From: Elusimicrobiota bacterium
GTDB taxonomy: Bacteria; Elusimicrobiota; Elusimicrobia; 2-02-FULL-39-32
DNA: 7,599 nucleotides
NCBI GenBank assembly: GCA_023249715.1
Contig: JAHFCA010000067.1
Coordinates: 1 to 7,599 of the forward strand
Direction of reading: 5' to 3'
Under the pieces are notes generated by a model that had not been told where the DNA came from, did not search any database, and saw nothing but the letters and a program-made list of their open reading frames with translations. The translations under genes and the position numbers were made by a program. This document shows positions 1 through 5,877 of this stretch, in pieces; the stretch's first letter is position 1; the number at the start of each line of letters is the position of its first letter.

Positions 1-552
1 GAAAATGTGCTTTTAGGATTAGGAGGAGAATCTCCTTTAACTGTGCTAGAAGAAATATATGAAGGTTTAAATCCTCGAGACCAAGAGTTATTACAACACT
101 CTCTTTTTTTGGGTTTTGCTACGGATATTAATAAAGAAATTTTAGGGCCTGGAGATTTTTTAATCCGAAATATTTTAGCTGCCGATCCTAAAAAAGGAAG
201 CGTAGTCATAGGAAAACTCTTAAGAGTGGGTCAAACGGTTCAATTTCATTTAAGAGATGGTCAAACTTCACAGGACGATCTTGAAGAAGTATTAACGAAT
301 TATTCCAGTAAACCAACGGCATTGATTAATAAAGACCCTTCTTCAGTTGGGGTTTTGTTATTTTCTTGTTTAGGGAGAGGTTCTTATCTTTATAAAGTTC
401 CCAATCACGATACCGATTTGTTTCAAAAGTTAGTGGGACACTACCCTGTCTCTGGTATTTTTTGCAATGGAGAAGTGGGGCCTGTTGGATCTACGACTTA
501 TGTGCATGGATATACCAGTTGCTTTGGTCTATTTTCTTCAAAGAACCCTTAA
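1..552 (+). CDS. FIST-domain sensory protein, C-terminal part (5' end outside window)
   Basis: This is the last 183 codons of a gene that enters from the left edge. The frame is open from base 1 (Glu-Asn-Val...), so the GTG at 7 is probably an internal codon and not the start. FIST proteins are ligand-binding sensory domains (FIST_N followed by FIST_C) thought to sense small molecules and often linked to signal transduction. The visible part matches FIST_C: a Gly-rich stretch near visible residues 6-12, FSCLGRG at about 121-127, and the closing GIFCNGEVGP block at about 152-161, followed by a Tyr-Val-His-Gly-Tyr-Thr segment near the C-terminus. Full-length stand-alone FIST proteins are usually near 380-400 residues, so roughly half is missing. 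No kinase, cyclase or methyl-accepting domain follows, so output would have to go through a partner. The gene ends 23 bp before the tRNA. The family call is from motif recognition; the ligand is unknown. Confidence 0.8.
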   Translation, partial: ENVLLGLGGESPLTVLEEIYEGLNPRDQELLQHSLFLGFATDINKEILGPGDFLIRNILAADPKKGSVVIGKLLRVGQTVQFHLRDGQTSQDDLEEVLTNYSSKPTALINKDPSSVGVLLFSCLGRGSYLYKVPNHDTDLFQKLVGHYPVSGIFCNGEVGPVGSTTYVHGYTSCFGLFSSKNP

Positions 553-575
553 AATCTGGTAAACTTAGATTTTTG

Positions 576-652
576 GCCGGGGTAGCTCAGCTGGTTAGAG
601 CAGTCGCTTCATAAGCGAAAGATCGAGAGTTCGAGTCTCTCCCTCGGCACCA
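576..652 (+). tRNA. tRNA-Met (CAU), probably elongator
   Basis: A complete 77-nt cloverleaf can be folded by hand. The 7-bp acceptor stem pairs 576-582 with 642-648 (one G-U), the D stem 585-588 with 598-601, and the T stem 625-629 with 637-641 in five perfect pairs around a TTCGAGT loop. The anticodon loop 608-614 reads TTCATAA, giving anticodon CAT at 610-612. A is the discriminator (649) and CCA is encoded (650-652). G1-C72 is paired, unlike initiator tRNA, which has an unpaired 1-72, and the three G-C pairs of an initiator anticodon stem are absent. A CAU anticodon could also belong to the lysidine-modified isoleucine tRNA, but the overall sequence looks more like elongator Met. The outermost anticodon-stem pair (603/619) is G-A, a mismatch. 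It sits 23 bp after the FIST gene and 6 bp before mqnD. Confidence 0.95.
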
Positions 653-658
653 ATTTAT

Positions 659-1489
659 ATGGAAAAAGTATTAAGAGTGGGGCACAGCCCCGATGCGGAT
701 GATGCGTTTATGTTCTATGGAATAGCGCATGGAAAGGTTCCATTAAACGGTTTTAAAATTGAGCATGTCATCGAAGACATTCAAACCTTAAACTGTCGGG
801 CCTTAAAGAGCGAAATAGAAATCACCGCCATTTCTGCCGCTGTTTACCCTTATTTACAAGATAAATATTGGATCCTTTCTTGTGGGGCGAGCGTAGGGCG
901 GAAGTATGGTCCCTTGGTGGTAGCTCCTAAAGTTTTTTCTTTAACGGAGTTAAGTGGGAAAAAAATTGGAATTCCTGGTTTTCAAACCACGGCTTACGCC
1001 CTTTTAAAGATATTCCTAAAAGATTTTGTTCCCGTATCTATGGATTTTAAAGAAATTATTTCAGCAATTCATCGAGGGGAAGTAGAAGCGGGGATTATTA
1101 TTCATGAGGGCCAACTTAATTTTGATTCTTTTGGCGTAAAGGCTTGTGTGGATTTAGGAAAATTGTGGTTTGAAAAATATAATCTTCCAATTCCTTTAGG
1201 TTTAGATATTATAAGAAAAGACTTAGGGTTAGATTTAGCAAAGAAGATAAAGACTATTTTATTAGAAAGTATCCGTTACGCTCTTAAGAACGAAGAGGAA
1301 GCTCTAATCTATGCCTTAAAATTTGGACGGGGAGTCTCTAAAGAGGTTGGCAGAGAATTTGTAAAGATGTATGTAAACGAGGATACTTTAAATTTGGGTT
1401 TGGAAGGTTCTCAAGCCCTTGAAAAATTTTTTGAAGAAGGAAAAAGGTGCGGACTATTTCCTTCTATTCCCACCCTTAATATTCTTTAA
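659..1489 (+). CDS. mqnD: 1,4-dihydroxy-6-naphthoate synthase MqnD
   Basis: MqnD cleaves cyclic dehypoxanthinyl futalosine to 1,4-dihydroxy-6-naphthoate, the fourth step of the futalosine route to menaquinone, in the cytoplasm. The 276-residue product matches the usual length (about 270-280) and the two-lobe periplasmic-binding-protein-like fold. Family signatures run from end to end: HSPDADDAFMFY at residues 9-20, HVIEDIQTLN at 36-45, GRKYGPLVV at 80-88, a TTAY segment near 110-113, and EAGIIIHE at 143-150. His149 of that last motif aligns with the catalytic His of Thermus MqnD, as I recall it. The ATG at 659 gives the normal family N-terminus, but no Shine-Dalgarno is present because the tRNA ends only 6 nt upstream; a GTG at 677 would cut into the conserved start. 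The 3' end overlaps convergent mqnC by 14 bp. Choice of MqnD over the related MqnA rests on the HSPDADDAF and IIHE motifs. Confidence 0.93.
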   Translation: MEKVLRVGHSPDADDAFMFYGIAHGKVPLNGFKIEHVIEDIQTLNCRALKSEIEITAISAAVYPYLQDKYWILSCGASVGRKYGPLVVAPKVFSLTELSGKKIGIPGFQTTAYALLKIFLKDFVPVSMDFKEIISAIHRGEVEAGIIIHEGQLNFDSFGVKACVDLGKLWFEKYNLPIPLGLDIIRKDLGLDLAKKIKTILLESIRYALKNEEEALIYALKFGRGVSKEVGREFVKMYVNEDTLNLGLEGSQALEKFFEEGKRCGLFPSIPTLNIL

Positions 1490-2516
1490 TTCTGTTGTAG
1501 AGCGTATCCCGTTGTACGGGAGTAAATCCAGATTCCCGAATAAGACGGGTTATTTCTTCAACGGTCGTTTGATTGATGTGATCCGTGGCTTTGTGAACAT
1601 TTTCTTCAAATAAAGTGCCGCCAAAATCATCCGCTCCAAATTGAAGCGCCATTTGTCCCACCTTTTTCCCTTCTGAAAACCAGGAAGCCTGTATATGAGG
1701 AAAATTATCCAAGTAGATTCTAGACAGGGCAATTATTCTTAAATAGTAATTGGGAAAAGATCTTTTAGGAATTTTTCGTTGCATGGGAGTGTTGTTTGGT
1801 TTAAAGCTCCAAGGAATAAAAGCGGTAAAACCGTTTGTTTCTTCCTGCAATTGACGCATTTTTTCCAGATGGGTTAGAATATCTTCCGGCTCTTCAAAAT
1901 GGCCGTACATCATTGTAGCGGTGGATTTCATTCCAATTTGGTGGGCCGTCCTATGTACTTCCAGCCATTTTTCGGGGCCGCCCTTTTTAGGGCTTATTCT
2001 TTTACGTACTCTCTCAGATAAAATCTCTGCGCCACCGCCCGGCAATGTTTTTTGCCCAGCCTCTTTTAGTTTTTCCAAGACGGCTTGAATGGAAAGGTTA
2101 GAAACTTGGGCCATTGTTTGAACTTCCGACGCGGTAAAAAAGTGGGGAGTTATCTGGGGGAACTTTTTCTTAACTTCTCTCACTAAGGTTAAGTAATATT
2201 CTAATGGAAGAGAAGGGTTATGTCCTCCTTGGAGCAAAACGGTAGTGACTCCCATCTTTTGGGCGTTGCCCACTTTCTCTAAAATTTGATTGACGGTTAA
2301 TGTATAGGAGTCGGATGCGCCGGGTTTTCTATAAAAAGCGCAGAAAGAACAGTCGGTGATGCACACATTCGTATAATTTGGGTTTGAGTCGATAACAAAG
2401 GTAACGATAGGTTCCTTGTTTTTTTGAAAGCGCGTCCCCTGAGCGCGTTGCCCCAATTCTAAAAGGTTTTCGTTTTTTAGGAGATTTAAACCGTCAGTGA
2501 ATGAAATTCTATCCAT
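1476..2516 (-). CDS. mqnC: Cyclic dehypoxanthinyl futalosine synthase MqnC (radical SAM)
   Basis: MqnC is a radical S-adenosylmethionine enzyme that cyclises dehypoxanthinyl futalosine, producing the substrate of MqnD. The 346-residue protein carries the radical SAM cluster motif as CITDCSFC, with Cys52, Cys56 and Cys59 as 4Fe-4S ligands. It sits in the MqnC-typical context of NPNYTNVC followed by AFYR (45-63). Further family marks are QGGHNP (96-101), LPGGGAEI (158-165), the GMKSTATMMYGH barrel strand (195-206), FIPWSFKPNNTPM (233-245) and the C-terminal QFGADDFGGTLFEENVH block (292-308). These separate it from MqnE and from the CofG/CofH F420 enzymes. Length is near the family's usual 350-380. 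The ATG at 2514-2516 has no clear Shine-Dalgarno; the closest out-of-frame ATG upstream does not help. It is transcribed toward mqnD, and the tails overlap over 1476-1489, so the two consecutive pathway genes are not in one operon. Confidence 0.95.
   Translation of the reverse strand: MDRISFTDGLNLLKNENLLELGQRAQGTRFQKNKEPIVTFVIDSNPNYTNVCITDCSFCAFYRKPGASDSYTLTVNQILEKVGNAQKMGVTTVLLQGGHNPSLPLEYYLTLVREVKKKFPQITPHFFTASEVQTMAQVSNLSIQAVLEKLKEAGQKTLPGGGAEILSERVRKRISPKKGGPEKWLEVHRTAHQIGMKSTATMMYGHFEEPEDILTHLEKMRQLQEETNGFTAFIPWSFKPNNTPMQRKIPKRSFPNYYLRIIALSRIYLDNFPHIQASWFSEGKKVGQMALQFGADDFGGTLFEENVHKATDHINQTTVEEITRLIRESGFTPVQRDTLYNRIKEY
1507..1521. repeat. Short perfect inverted repeat just past mqnD stop
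   Basis: TCCCGT (1507-1512) and ACGGGA (1516-1521) form a 6-bp stem with a 3-nt TGT loop, 17 nt after the mqnD stop and inside the last codons of mqnC. No T-run follows on the + strand, so it is not a standard intrinsic terminator, but it could slow read-through between the convergent genes. A weaker CCCG/CGGG pair lies at 1535-1538 and 1546-1549. It may be mere coding coincidence. Confidence 0.35.
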
Positions 2517-2528
2517 TATTTCTATGAA

Positions 2529-2557
2529 TTGACATTGGGAAGTTCAGCTGCTATACT
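2529..2557 (+). promoter_or_regulatory. Near-consensus sigma-70-type promoter for the receiver-protease operon
   Basis: TTGACA at 2529-2534 is a perfect -35 hexamer. After exactly 17 bp comes TATACT at 2552-2557, one base from the -10 consensus, and a second TATACT follows at once at 2558-2563. The predicted start of transcription is near 2564, leaving a leader of about 75 nt before the ATG at 2640. The element lies in the 123-bp spacer (2517-2639) between divergent mqnC and the receiver gene and points to the latter. Read on the other strand, the AT-rich -10 block could also serve mqnC, but no good -35 is seen for it. Confidence 0.75.
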
Positions 2558-2568
2558 TATACTACTAA

Positions 2569-2604
2569 AAATTTTAGAGATGATTCAATTTTTGAAATTT
2601 TAGA
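2569..2604 (+). repeat. 10-bp direct repeat in the operon leader
   Basis: AAATTTTAGA occurs twice, at 2569-2578 and 2595-2604, a period of 26 bp. Between and overlapping them is the inverted repeat TTCAA (2584-2588) / TTGAA (2592-2596) with a 3-nt loop. All lie downstream of the predicted transcription start. They could be a regulator site or low-complexity chance in AT-rich DNA. Confidence 0.3.
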
Positions 2605-2624
2605 TTTTGTTGACGGAGCAACTC

Positions 2625-2628
2625 AGGA
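2625..2628 (+). promoter_or_regulatory. Shine-Dalgarno AGGA deciding the receiver start
   Basis: AGGA ends 11 nt before the ATG at 2640. A TTG at 2607 would extend the protein by 11 residues (through Leu-Thr-Glu-Gln-Leu-Arg-Lys) but has no such site and would place extra residues before the receiver's conserved first beta strand. Confidence 0.6.
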
Positions 2629-2639
2629 AAAATAAGCAA

Positions 2640-3005
2640 ATGGCCAAAATATTAGTGGTGGATGATGAAGAGATGATTTGTGATTTAATCGCTTCGGTTT
2701 TAGAGCCGCAGGGGCATGATATTTTAATAGAAACCGAAGGGTCGGGAGTGGTGGAAATTGCTAAAGAAGCGAATCCCGATCTTGTCTTGCTCGATATCAT
2801 GTTGCCGGGTGTTGACGGTTATTCACTCCAAAACCAGTTTTCTGAAGACGCCGATCTTAAAAAAATTCCCATTATCATGATGACAGCAAAGAGTAAAATG
2901 GAAGATGTGTTTAAGACCGCTCCCAATGTGGCCTCTTTTATTTCCAAACCGTTTAGTGTCGCCGAACTCATCGAAAAAGTCACTTCTGCTTTAAAATTAA
3001 AATAA
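2640..3005 (+). CDS. Stand-alone receiver-domain (CheY-like) response regulator
   Basis: The 121-residue product is one phospho-receiver domain and nothing else. All the active-site residues are present: the acidic pair Asp8-Asp9 after AKILVV, the phosphoacceptor Asp52 in LVLLDIMLPG, Thr82 in IIMMTAK, and Lys103 in the SKPF motif, so it should be phosphorylatable by a histidine kinase. There is no DNA-binding or enzymatic output domain, so it must act by protein contact or as a phosphorelay intermediate. The ATG at 2640 starts directly at the first beta strand and has AGGA 11 nt upstream. It is the first gene after a strong promoter and lies 20 bp before the FtsH-like protease gene, which makes that protease, or another envelope component of this operon, a candidate partner. 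No kinase is in the window. CheY-like family assignment is firm; the specific role is not known. Confidence 0.92.
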   Translation: MAKILVVDDEEMICDLIASVLEPQGHDILIETEGSGVVEIAKEANPDLVLLDIMLPGVDGYSLQNQFSEDADLKKIPIIMMTAKSKMEDVFKTAPNVASFISKPFSVAELIEKVTSALKLK

Positions 3006-3025
3006 ATAAAAGGAAATCTTAATCC

Positions 3026-4645
3026 ATGAGAAAACTTAAAGTATTTTGGATGAATCATAAATCTAAAGTGATTATGACAATTTCCCTTATCTTGATCGTC
3101 CTTTTAACAATTTGGGGATTAGCCTCCTTAGAATCTTTTTATAGAAATATTACCCTTGCGCAAATACCGCTCCAGATATTCTTAACAGCCATCAATGCGT
3201 TGGTCTTTGTCTATTTTTATATGAGTGTGTTTAAGGGTGGATTTGGTTCCATGAAAAAGGGAAGAATTAAGGTTGAGGATGTGAATGTGCATTTTAGGGA
3301 CATCCTTGGTTTAGAAGACGCTAAAAAAGAGGCTTGGGAAGTGGTTCAACTCCTTAAAGATAGGACCCGACTTAAAAAAATTGGAGGCAAGATTATTAAG
3401 GGGGTGCTCATGGTAGGGCCTCCGGGATGCGGAAAAACACTTTTAGCTAAGGGGATTGCTTGTGAGTCTGGTATTCCGTTTATTTCTGTAGCGGGTAGCG
3501 AATTTGTGGAAATTTTTGTAGGGGTGGGAGCTTCCAGAGTAAGAAAATTATTTACTAAAGCAAGGCAGCTCGCTTATGCGCATGGGGCTTGTATTGTCTT
3601 CATTGATGAATTAGATGTTATAGGAAGAGGCCGAACTTTTTCTTTTATGGGAGCCGGAGAAGAGACAAACAGCACCCAAAACCAGCTTTTAGTGGAAATG
3701 GATGGTTTAGGGGAAAAGAAGGAAAATGTAGTCATTATCGGAGCGACCAACGCAAATGAAGAAATTTTAGATAAAGCGCTCTTGCGGCCTGGACGGTTCG
3801 ATAGAAAGATTCATATTGGGCGGCCTAATTTAAAGGAAAGAGAGCAGGTATTTAAATACTATATGAATCAGGTAACGTACGATGCCGCTATTGATGTGGG
3901 GCGCTTAGCTAGAAAATCTGTCTATAAATCTCCCGCGGATATAGAAAATATAGTAAAAGAAGCGGCGCTCATTGCCGCTCGTAAGGAAAGAGATTCGATT
4001 CTCTTTGAGGATTTTTCTGAAGCGATGGATAGAATTGATTTGGGAATTGCCCATCGTTTATCCATGAGCGATCAGGAAAAGGAGTTGATCTCCTACCATG
4101 AATCTGGCCACCTAGTTATTCTTTATTTTCTCCATCCCACGGACGATGTGTTTAAAGCTTCTATTATATCAAGAGGAGGCGCTTTGGGGATGGTGCATCA
4201 CCAACCGCGCCATGAGTACTATACCGTTGATAGGAATAAGCTTCTGGCTGATATTAAAGTGGCTTTGGCGGGGTATGTGTCCGAAAAAATTAAATATGGA
4301 GTTACGTCTAGCGGCGTGGCCTCAGATTTTGAAAAGGCCACTCAGTTGGCTCATGACATGGTATGGAAATTTGGCATGGGGACCGATGGAACTGTGGGAG
4401 ATTTTACCGCCATTCCTAAACACGAAGTTTCCGAAGATATGAAAAATATTTTAAACCGCCAAACTCAGCAGATTTTAAAAGATTGCATTATCGAAGTAGA
4501 ACAGACGTTAAAAAAAGAATGGCCTGTTTTGGAAACTTTTGTTCAAGAGCTTCTTAAAAAAGAAGAACTGGAATATGATGAGATTGATGAAATCTTTAAG
4601 CAGCATGGAAAAATACGGCCTACCACCGTTTCTAAATACATATAG
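3026..4645 (+). CDS. FtsH-family membrane AAA+ zinc metalloprotease, short-loop variant
   Basis: Membrane-anchored ATP-dependent protease that should pull membrane and soluble proteins through a hexameric pore and degrade them on the cytoplasmic side. Two membrane helices (about 15-33 and 46-68) enclose a loop of only about 12 residues; the folded extracytoplasmic domain of ordinary FtsH is missing, and the total of 539 residues is short against about 610-650. The AAA module is intact: Walker A GPPGCGKT (131-138), pore motif FVEIFVGVG (160-168), Walker B VFIDE (191-195), and arginine fingers Arg254 and Arg257 in LLRPGRFDR. The protease has HESGH (358-362; zinc ligands His358 and His362, catalytic Glu359) and the third-ligand candidate Asp434 in VASDFEKAT. 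Substitutions such as Cys for Thr in Walker A leave the catalytic residues unchanged. AGGA lies 11 nt before the ATG. Because of the altered N-terminus and its setting, I do not call it the housekeeping ftsH. Confidence 0.92.
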   Translation: MRKLKVFWMNHKSKVIMTISLILIVLLTIWGLASLESFYRNITLAQIPLQIFLTAINALVFVYFYMSVFKGGFGSMKKGRIKVEDVNVHFRDILGLEDAKKEAWEVVQLLKDRTRLKKIGGKIIKGVLMVGPPGCGKTLLAKGIACESGIPFISVAGSEFVEIFVGVGASRVRKLFTKARQLAYAHGACIVFIDELDVIGRGRTFSFMGAGEETNSTQNQLLVEMDGLGEKKENVVIIGATNANEEILDKALLRPGRFDRKIHIGRPNLKEREQVFKYYMNQVTYDAAIDVGRLARKSVYKSPADIENIVKEAALIAARKERDSILFEDFSEAMDRIDLGIAHRLSMSDQEKELISYHESGHLVILYFLHPTDDVFKASIISRGGALGMVHHQPRHEYYTVDRNKLLADIKVALAGYVSEKIKYGVTSSGVASDFEKATQLAHDMVWKFGMGTDGTVGDFTAIPKHEVSEDMKNILNRQTQQILKDCIIEVEQTLKKEWPVLETFVQELLKKEELEYDEIDEIFKQHGKIRPTTVSKYI

Positions 4646-4671
4646 TAATACCCTAGAACCGACATTGGATT

Positions 4672-5553
4672 ATGGAATTCGACGAAAAATATAACCGTTT
4701 TTTCTTCACAATTGGTCTCATATTTCTAAGCGCAGCGCTTCCTGCCTGTAAAGCTTCTTATCCTAAAGAAGATATAAAAAAATCCGTTAAAAAAATATTT
4801 CAAAAGGAACTAGGAGTAGAACCGGAAACCGAGCTCATAGGACAAACTCTTTATGTCTCTTTTCCTCTGGAAAACATGGTTTCTCAGACTTTCGAATTGC
4901 CTAAAGAGGTGGTGCAAAAATTAGAAGATGCGATGTTGGCTATTACTCGGATTAGTTTGAGCACCGATGCGAATATCCAATTTACAGTTTTAGAAGCGAG
5001 GGATTTAAAATGGGGGGTGCAAACGACCATTATCCGTCGCATGCAGGATTTAAAAGGGCTTATGTATTGGGGTGTCTCAAAGCAGGATTTCGACGAAAGA
5101 CTTGTTTTAGAGACAAAAAAAATAGTAGAATCATCTACGGTTAGCTGGCAGGATATTACCTTGCCCGAATTTATGGCTCGTTGGGTAGCTTCGAGAATCA
5201 GCTTAGGAACCAGAGCCAATCCGTTTTTAGGTGTTCTTTTAGGGATTGAAAAAGTGAATGCACAACTCGATCAACCAAATCGTCTATTGACACTTCAAAT
5301 TGAAGGCGCCTCCACCTCTGTAGTCTATTCTACTTCTTCTCTCAGCATGGATTTACTCAAAAGTTCTATTGGGGAACAGATGTCGCTTATTGAAAAGAAA
5401 TATCCTGCAAAAAGTAATGGCAAATCCGACCAGGAACTAAGAGACCCCGATTGGGTTAAGGAAATAGTAGTGCAAGATCCACTTAAGAAGGAAGTCATGA
5501 GAATTTCTAAAGAAGAATGGACCCGTTCTGAAGCAAAAACGACGTTAAAATAA
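4672..5553 (+). CDS. Probable lipoprotein of unknown function
   Basis: I do not recognise a named family. The 293-residue protein starts with a short polar stretch, then a hydrophobic segment (about 10-25) ending in LPAC, a lipobox-like site with Cys26 as possible lipidated residue; Pro at -2 is unusual and the n-region has acidic residues, so a plain N-terminal anchor is the alternative. The remainder is an alpha/beta-looking soluble domain with no Cys pairs or catalytic motif I can name. A region reading KEDIKKSVKKIF, then GQTLYVSFPLENM (57-69), resembles from memory uncharacterised Omnitrophota lipoproteins with a similar opening; this is recall, not a search. The C-terminus is charged. 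The ATG at 4672 has no Shine-Dalgarno and follows the protease gene by 26 bp, which suggests translation coupled to the operon. It would present an outer or inner leaflet partner to the protease next to it. Confidence 0.75.
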   Translation: MEFDEKYNRFFFTIGLIFLSAALPACKASYPKEDIKKSVKKIFQKELGVEPETELIGQTLYVSFPLENMVSQTFELPKEVVQKLEDAMLAITRISLSTDANIQFTVLEARDLKWGVQTTIIRRMQDLKGLMYWGVSKQDFDERLVLETKKIVESSTVSWQDITLPEFMARWVASRISLGTRANPFLGVLLGIEKVNAQLDQPNRLLTLQIEGASTSVVYSTSSLSMDLLKSSIGEQMSLIEKKYPAKSNGKSDQELRDPDWVKEIVVQDPLKKEVMRISKEEWTRSEAKTTLK

Positions 5554-5570
5554 ATGACGTTAAAATAAAG
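5541..5570 (+). repeat. 15-bp tandem duplication across a stop codon
   Basis: Two adjacent 15-bp units, 5541-5555 and 5556-5570, each GACGTTAAAATAAA plus T or G, match at 14 of 15 bases. The first unit holds the lipoprotein's last codons and stop. The second repeats them as untranslated copy, giving a 4-codon ATG ACG TTA AAA TAA reading at 5554-5568, and ends at the start of the strong ribosome site of the next gene. It looks like a recent slippage duplication. Confidence 0.85.
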
Positions 5571-5575
5571 GAGGA
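5567..5575 (+). promoter_or_regulatory. Strong Shine-Dalgarno for the two-helix membrane protein
   Basis: AAAGGAGGA is the best ribosome-binding site in the window and ends 11 nt before the ATG at 5587. The spacing is somewhat long, but the same 11-nt distance from the core is seen for the two genes at 2640 and 3026. A second in-frame ATG at 5599 would be too far away. Confidence 0.75.
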
Positions 5576-5586
5576 AATACTGTTCT

Positions 5587-5874
5587 ATGCCCACACCGAT
5601 GGACGCAATGTTAGGTCTTGTAACCCTGGCTGTTGGTTTACTTATATTGGTAACATCCTTTCTTATTCCGGACTCTAAAAAGAGAGTGCTCTCCTATGCT
5701 TTATCTGGTTTAGTGGCGCTTTTAGGAAGTTACTATTTTGTTTCATCGGAAATCCGTGTTTTCCAAATGCGTCGTAAAATCGCTAGCATTCAAAGACAGC
5801 AACAAGTCAATTTAGAAGAAATTCAAAAAAGATTAAGAGAGACTAAAGAAGGAGAAACAGAAGGGAAAAAATAA
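5587..5874 (+). CDS. Small membrane protein: two helices plus coiled-coil tail
   Basis: No family recognised. The 95-residue product has two hydrophobic helices (about 8-27 and 34-52) joined by a short basic turn Asp-Ser-Lys-Lys-Arg, and then a highly charged Gln/Glu/Lys/Arg tail (about 55-95) with heptad-like spacing, likely a coiled coil. With both ends inside, the tail would reach into the cytoplasm, although the basic turn makes the topology uncertain. It follows the lipoprotein gene by 33 bp with a strong ribosome site and ends 3 bp before the OmpR-type regulator, so it is almost certainly co-transcribed with it. Given its place between a membrane protease and a response regulator, it could be an adaptor, a small sensor, or a substrate controlling one of them. 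That role is inference only. Confidence 0.8.
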   Translation: MPTPMDAMLGLVTLAVGLLILVTSFLIPDSKKRVLSYALSGLVALLGSYYFVSSEIRVFQMRRKIASIQRQQQVNLEEIQKRLRETKEGETEGKK

Positions 5875-5877
5875 GGA

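Noticed and set aside
1535..1560. CCCG/CGGG hairpin followed by TTATTTCTTC as a terminator for mqnD
   Set aside because: Only 4 bp of stem with a 7-nt loop and a broken T-run, and the bases are fully explained as mqnC codons.
1419..1613. 64-codon frame over the mqnD end and the mqnC tail
   Set aside because: It lies inside two firmly identified genes in other frames and its product shows no recognisable pattern.
2546..2592. A separate minus-strand promoter for mqnC
   Set aside because: TATAAG-like -10 sequences exist on that strand, but the only TTGAAT lies 21 bp away instead of about 17, so no proper pair can be supported.
2607..2639. TTG start that would add 11 residues to the stand-alone receiver
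   Set aside because: No Shine-Dalgarno ahead of it, and the ATG at 2640 starts right at the conserved first beta strand with AGGA upstream.
4146..4442. 98-codon + strand frame inside the protease gene
   Set aside because: Shifted-frame shadow of the zinc-protease region; the real frame there carries HESGH and the third ligand candidate.
4884..5219. 111-codon minus-strand frame inside the lipoprotein gene
   Set aside because: No ribosome site or recognisable motif, and the + strand frame fits the operon and has a signal-like N-terminus.
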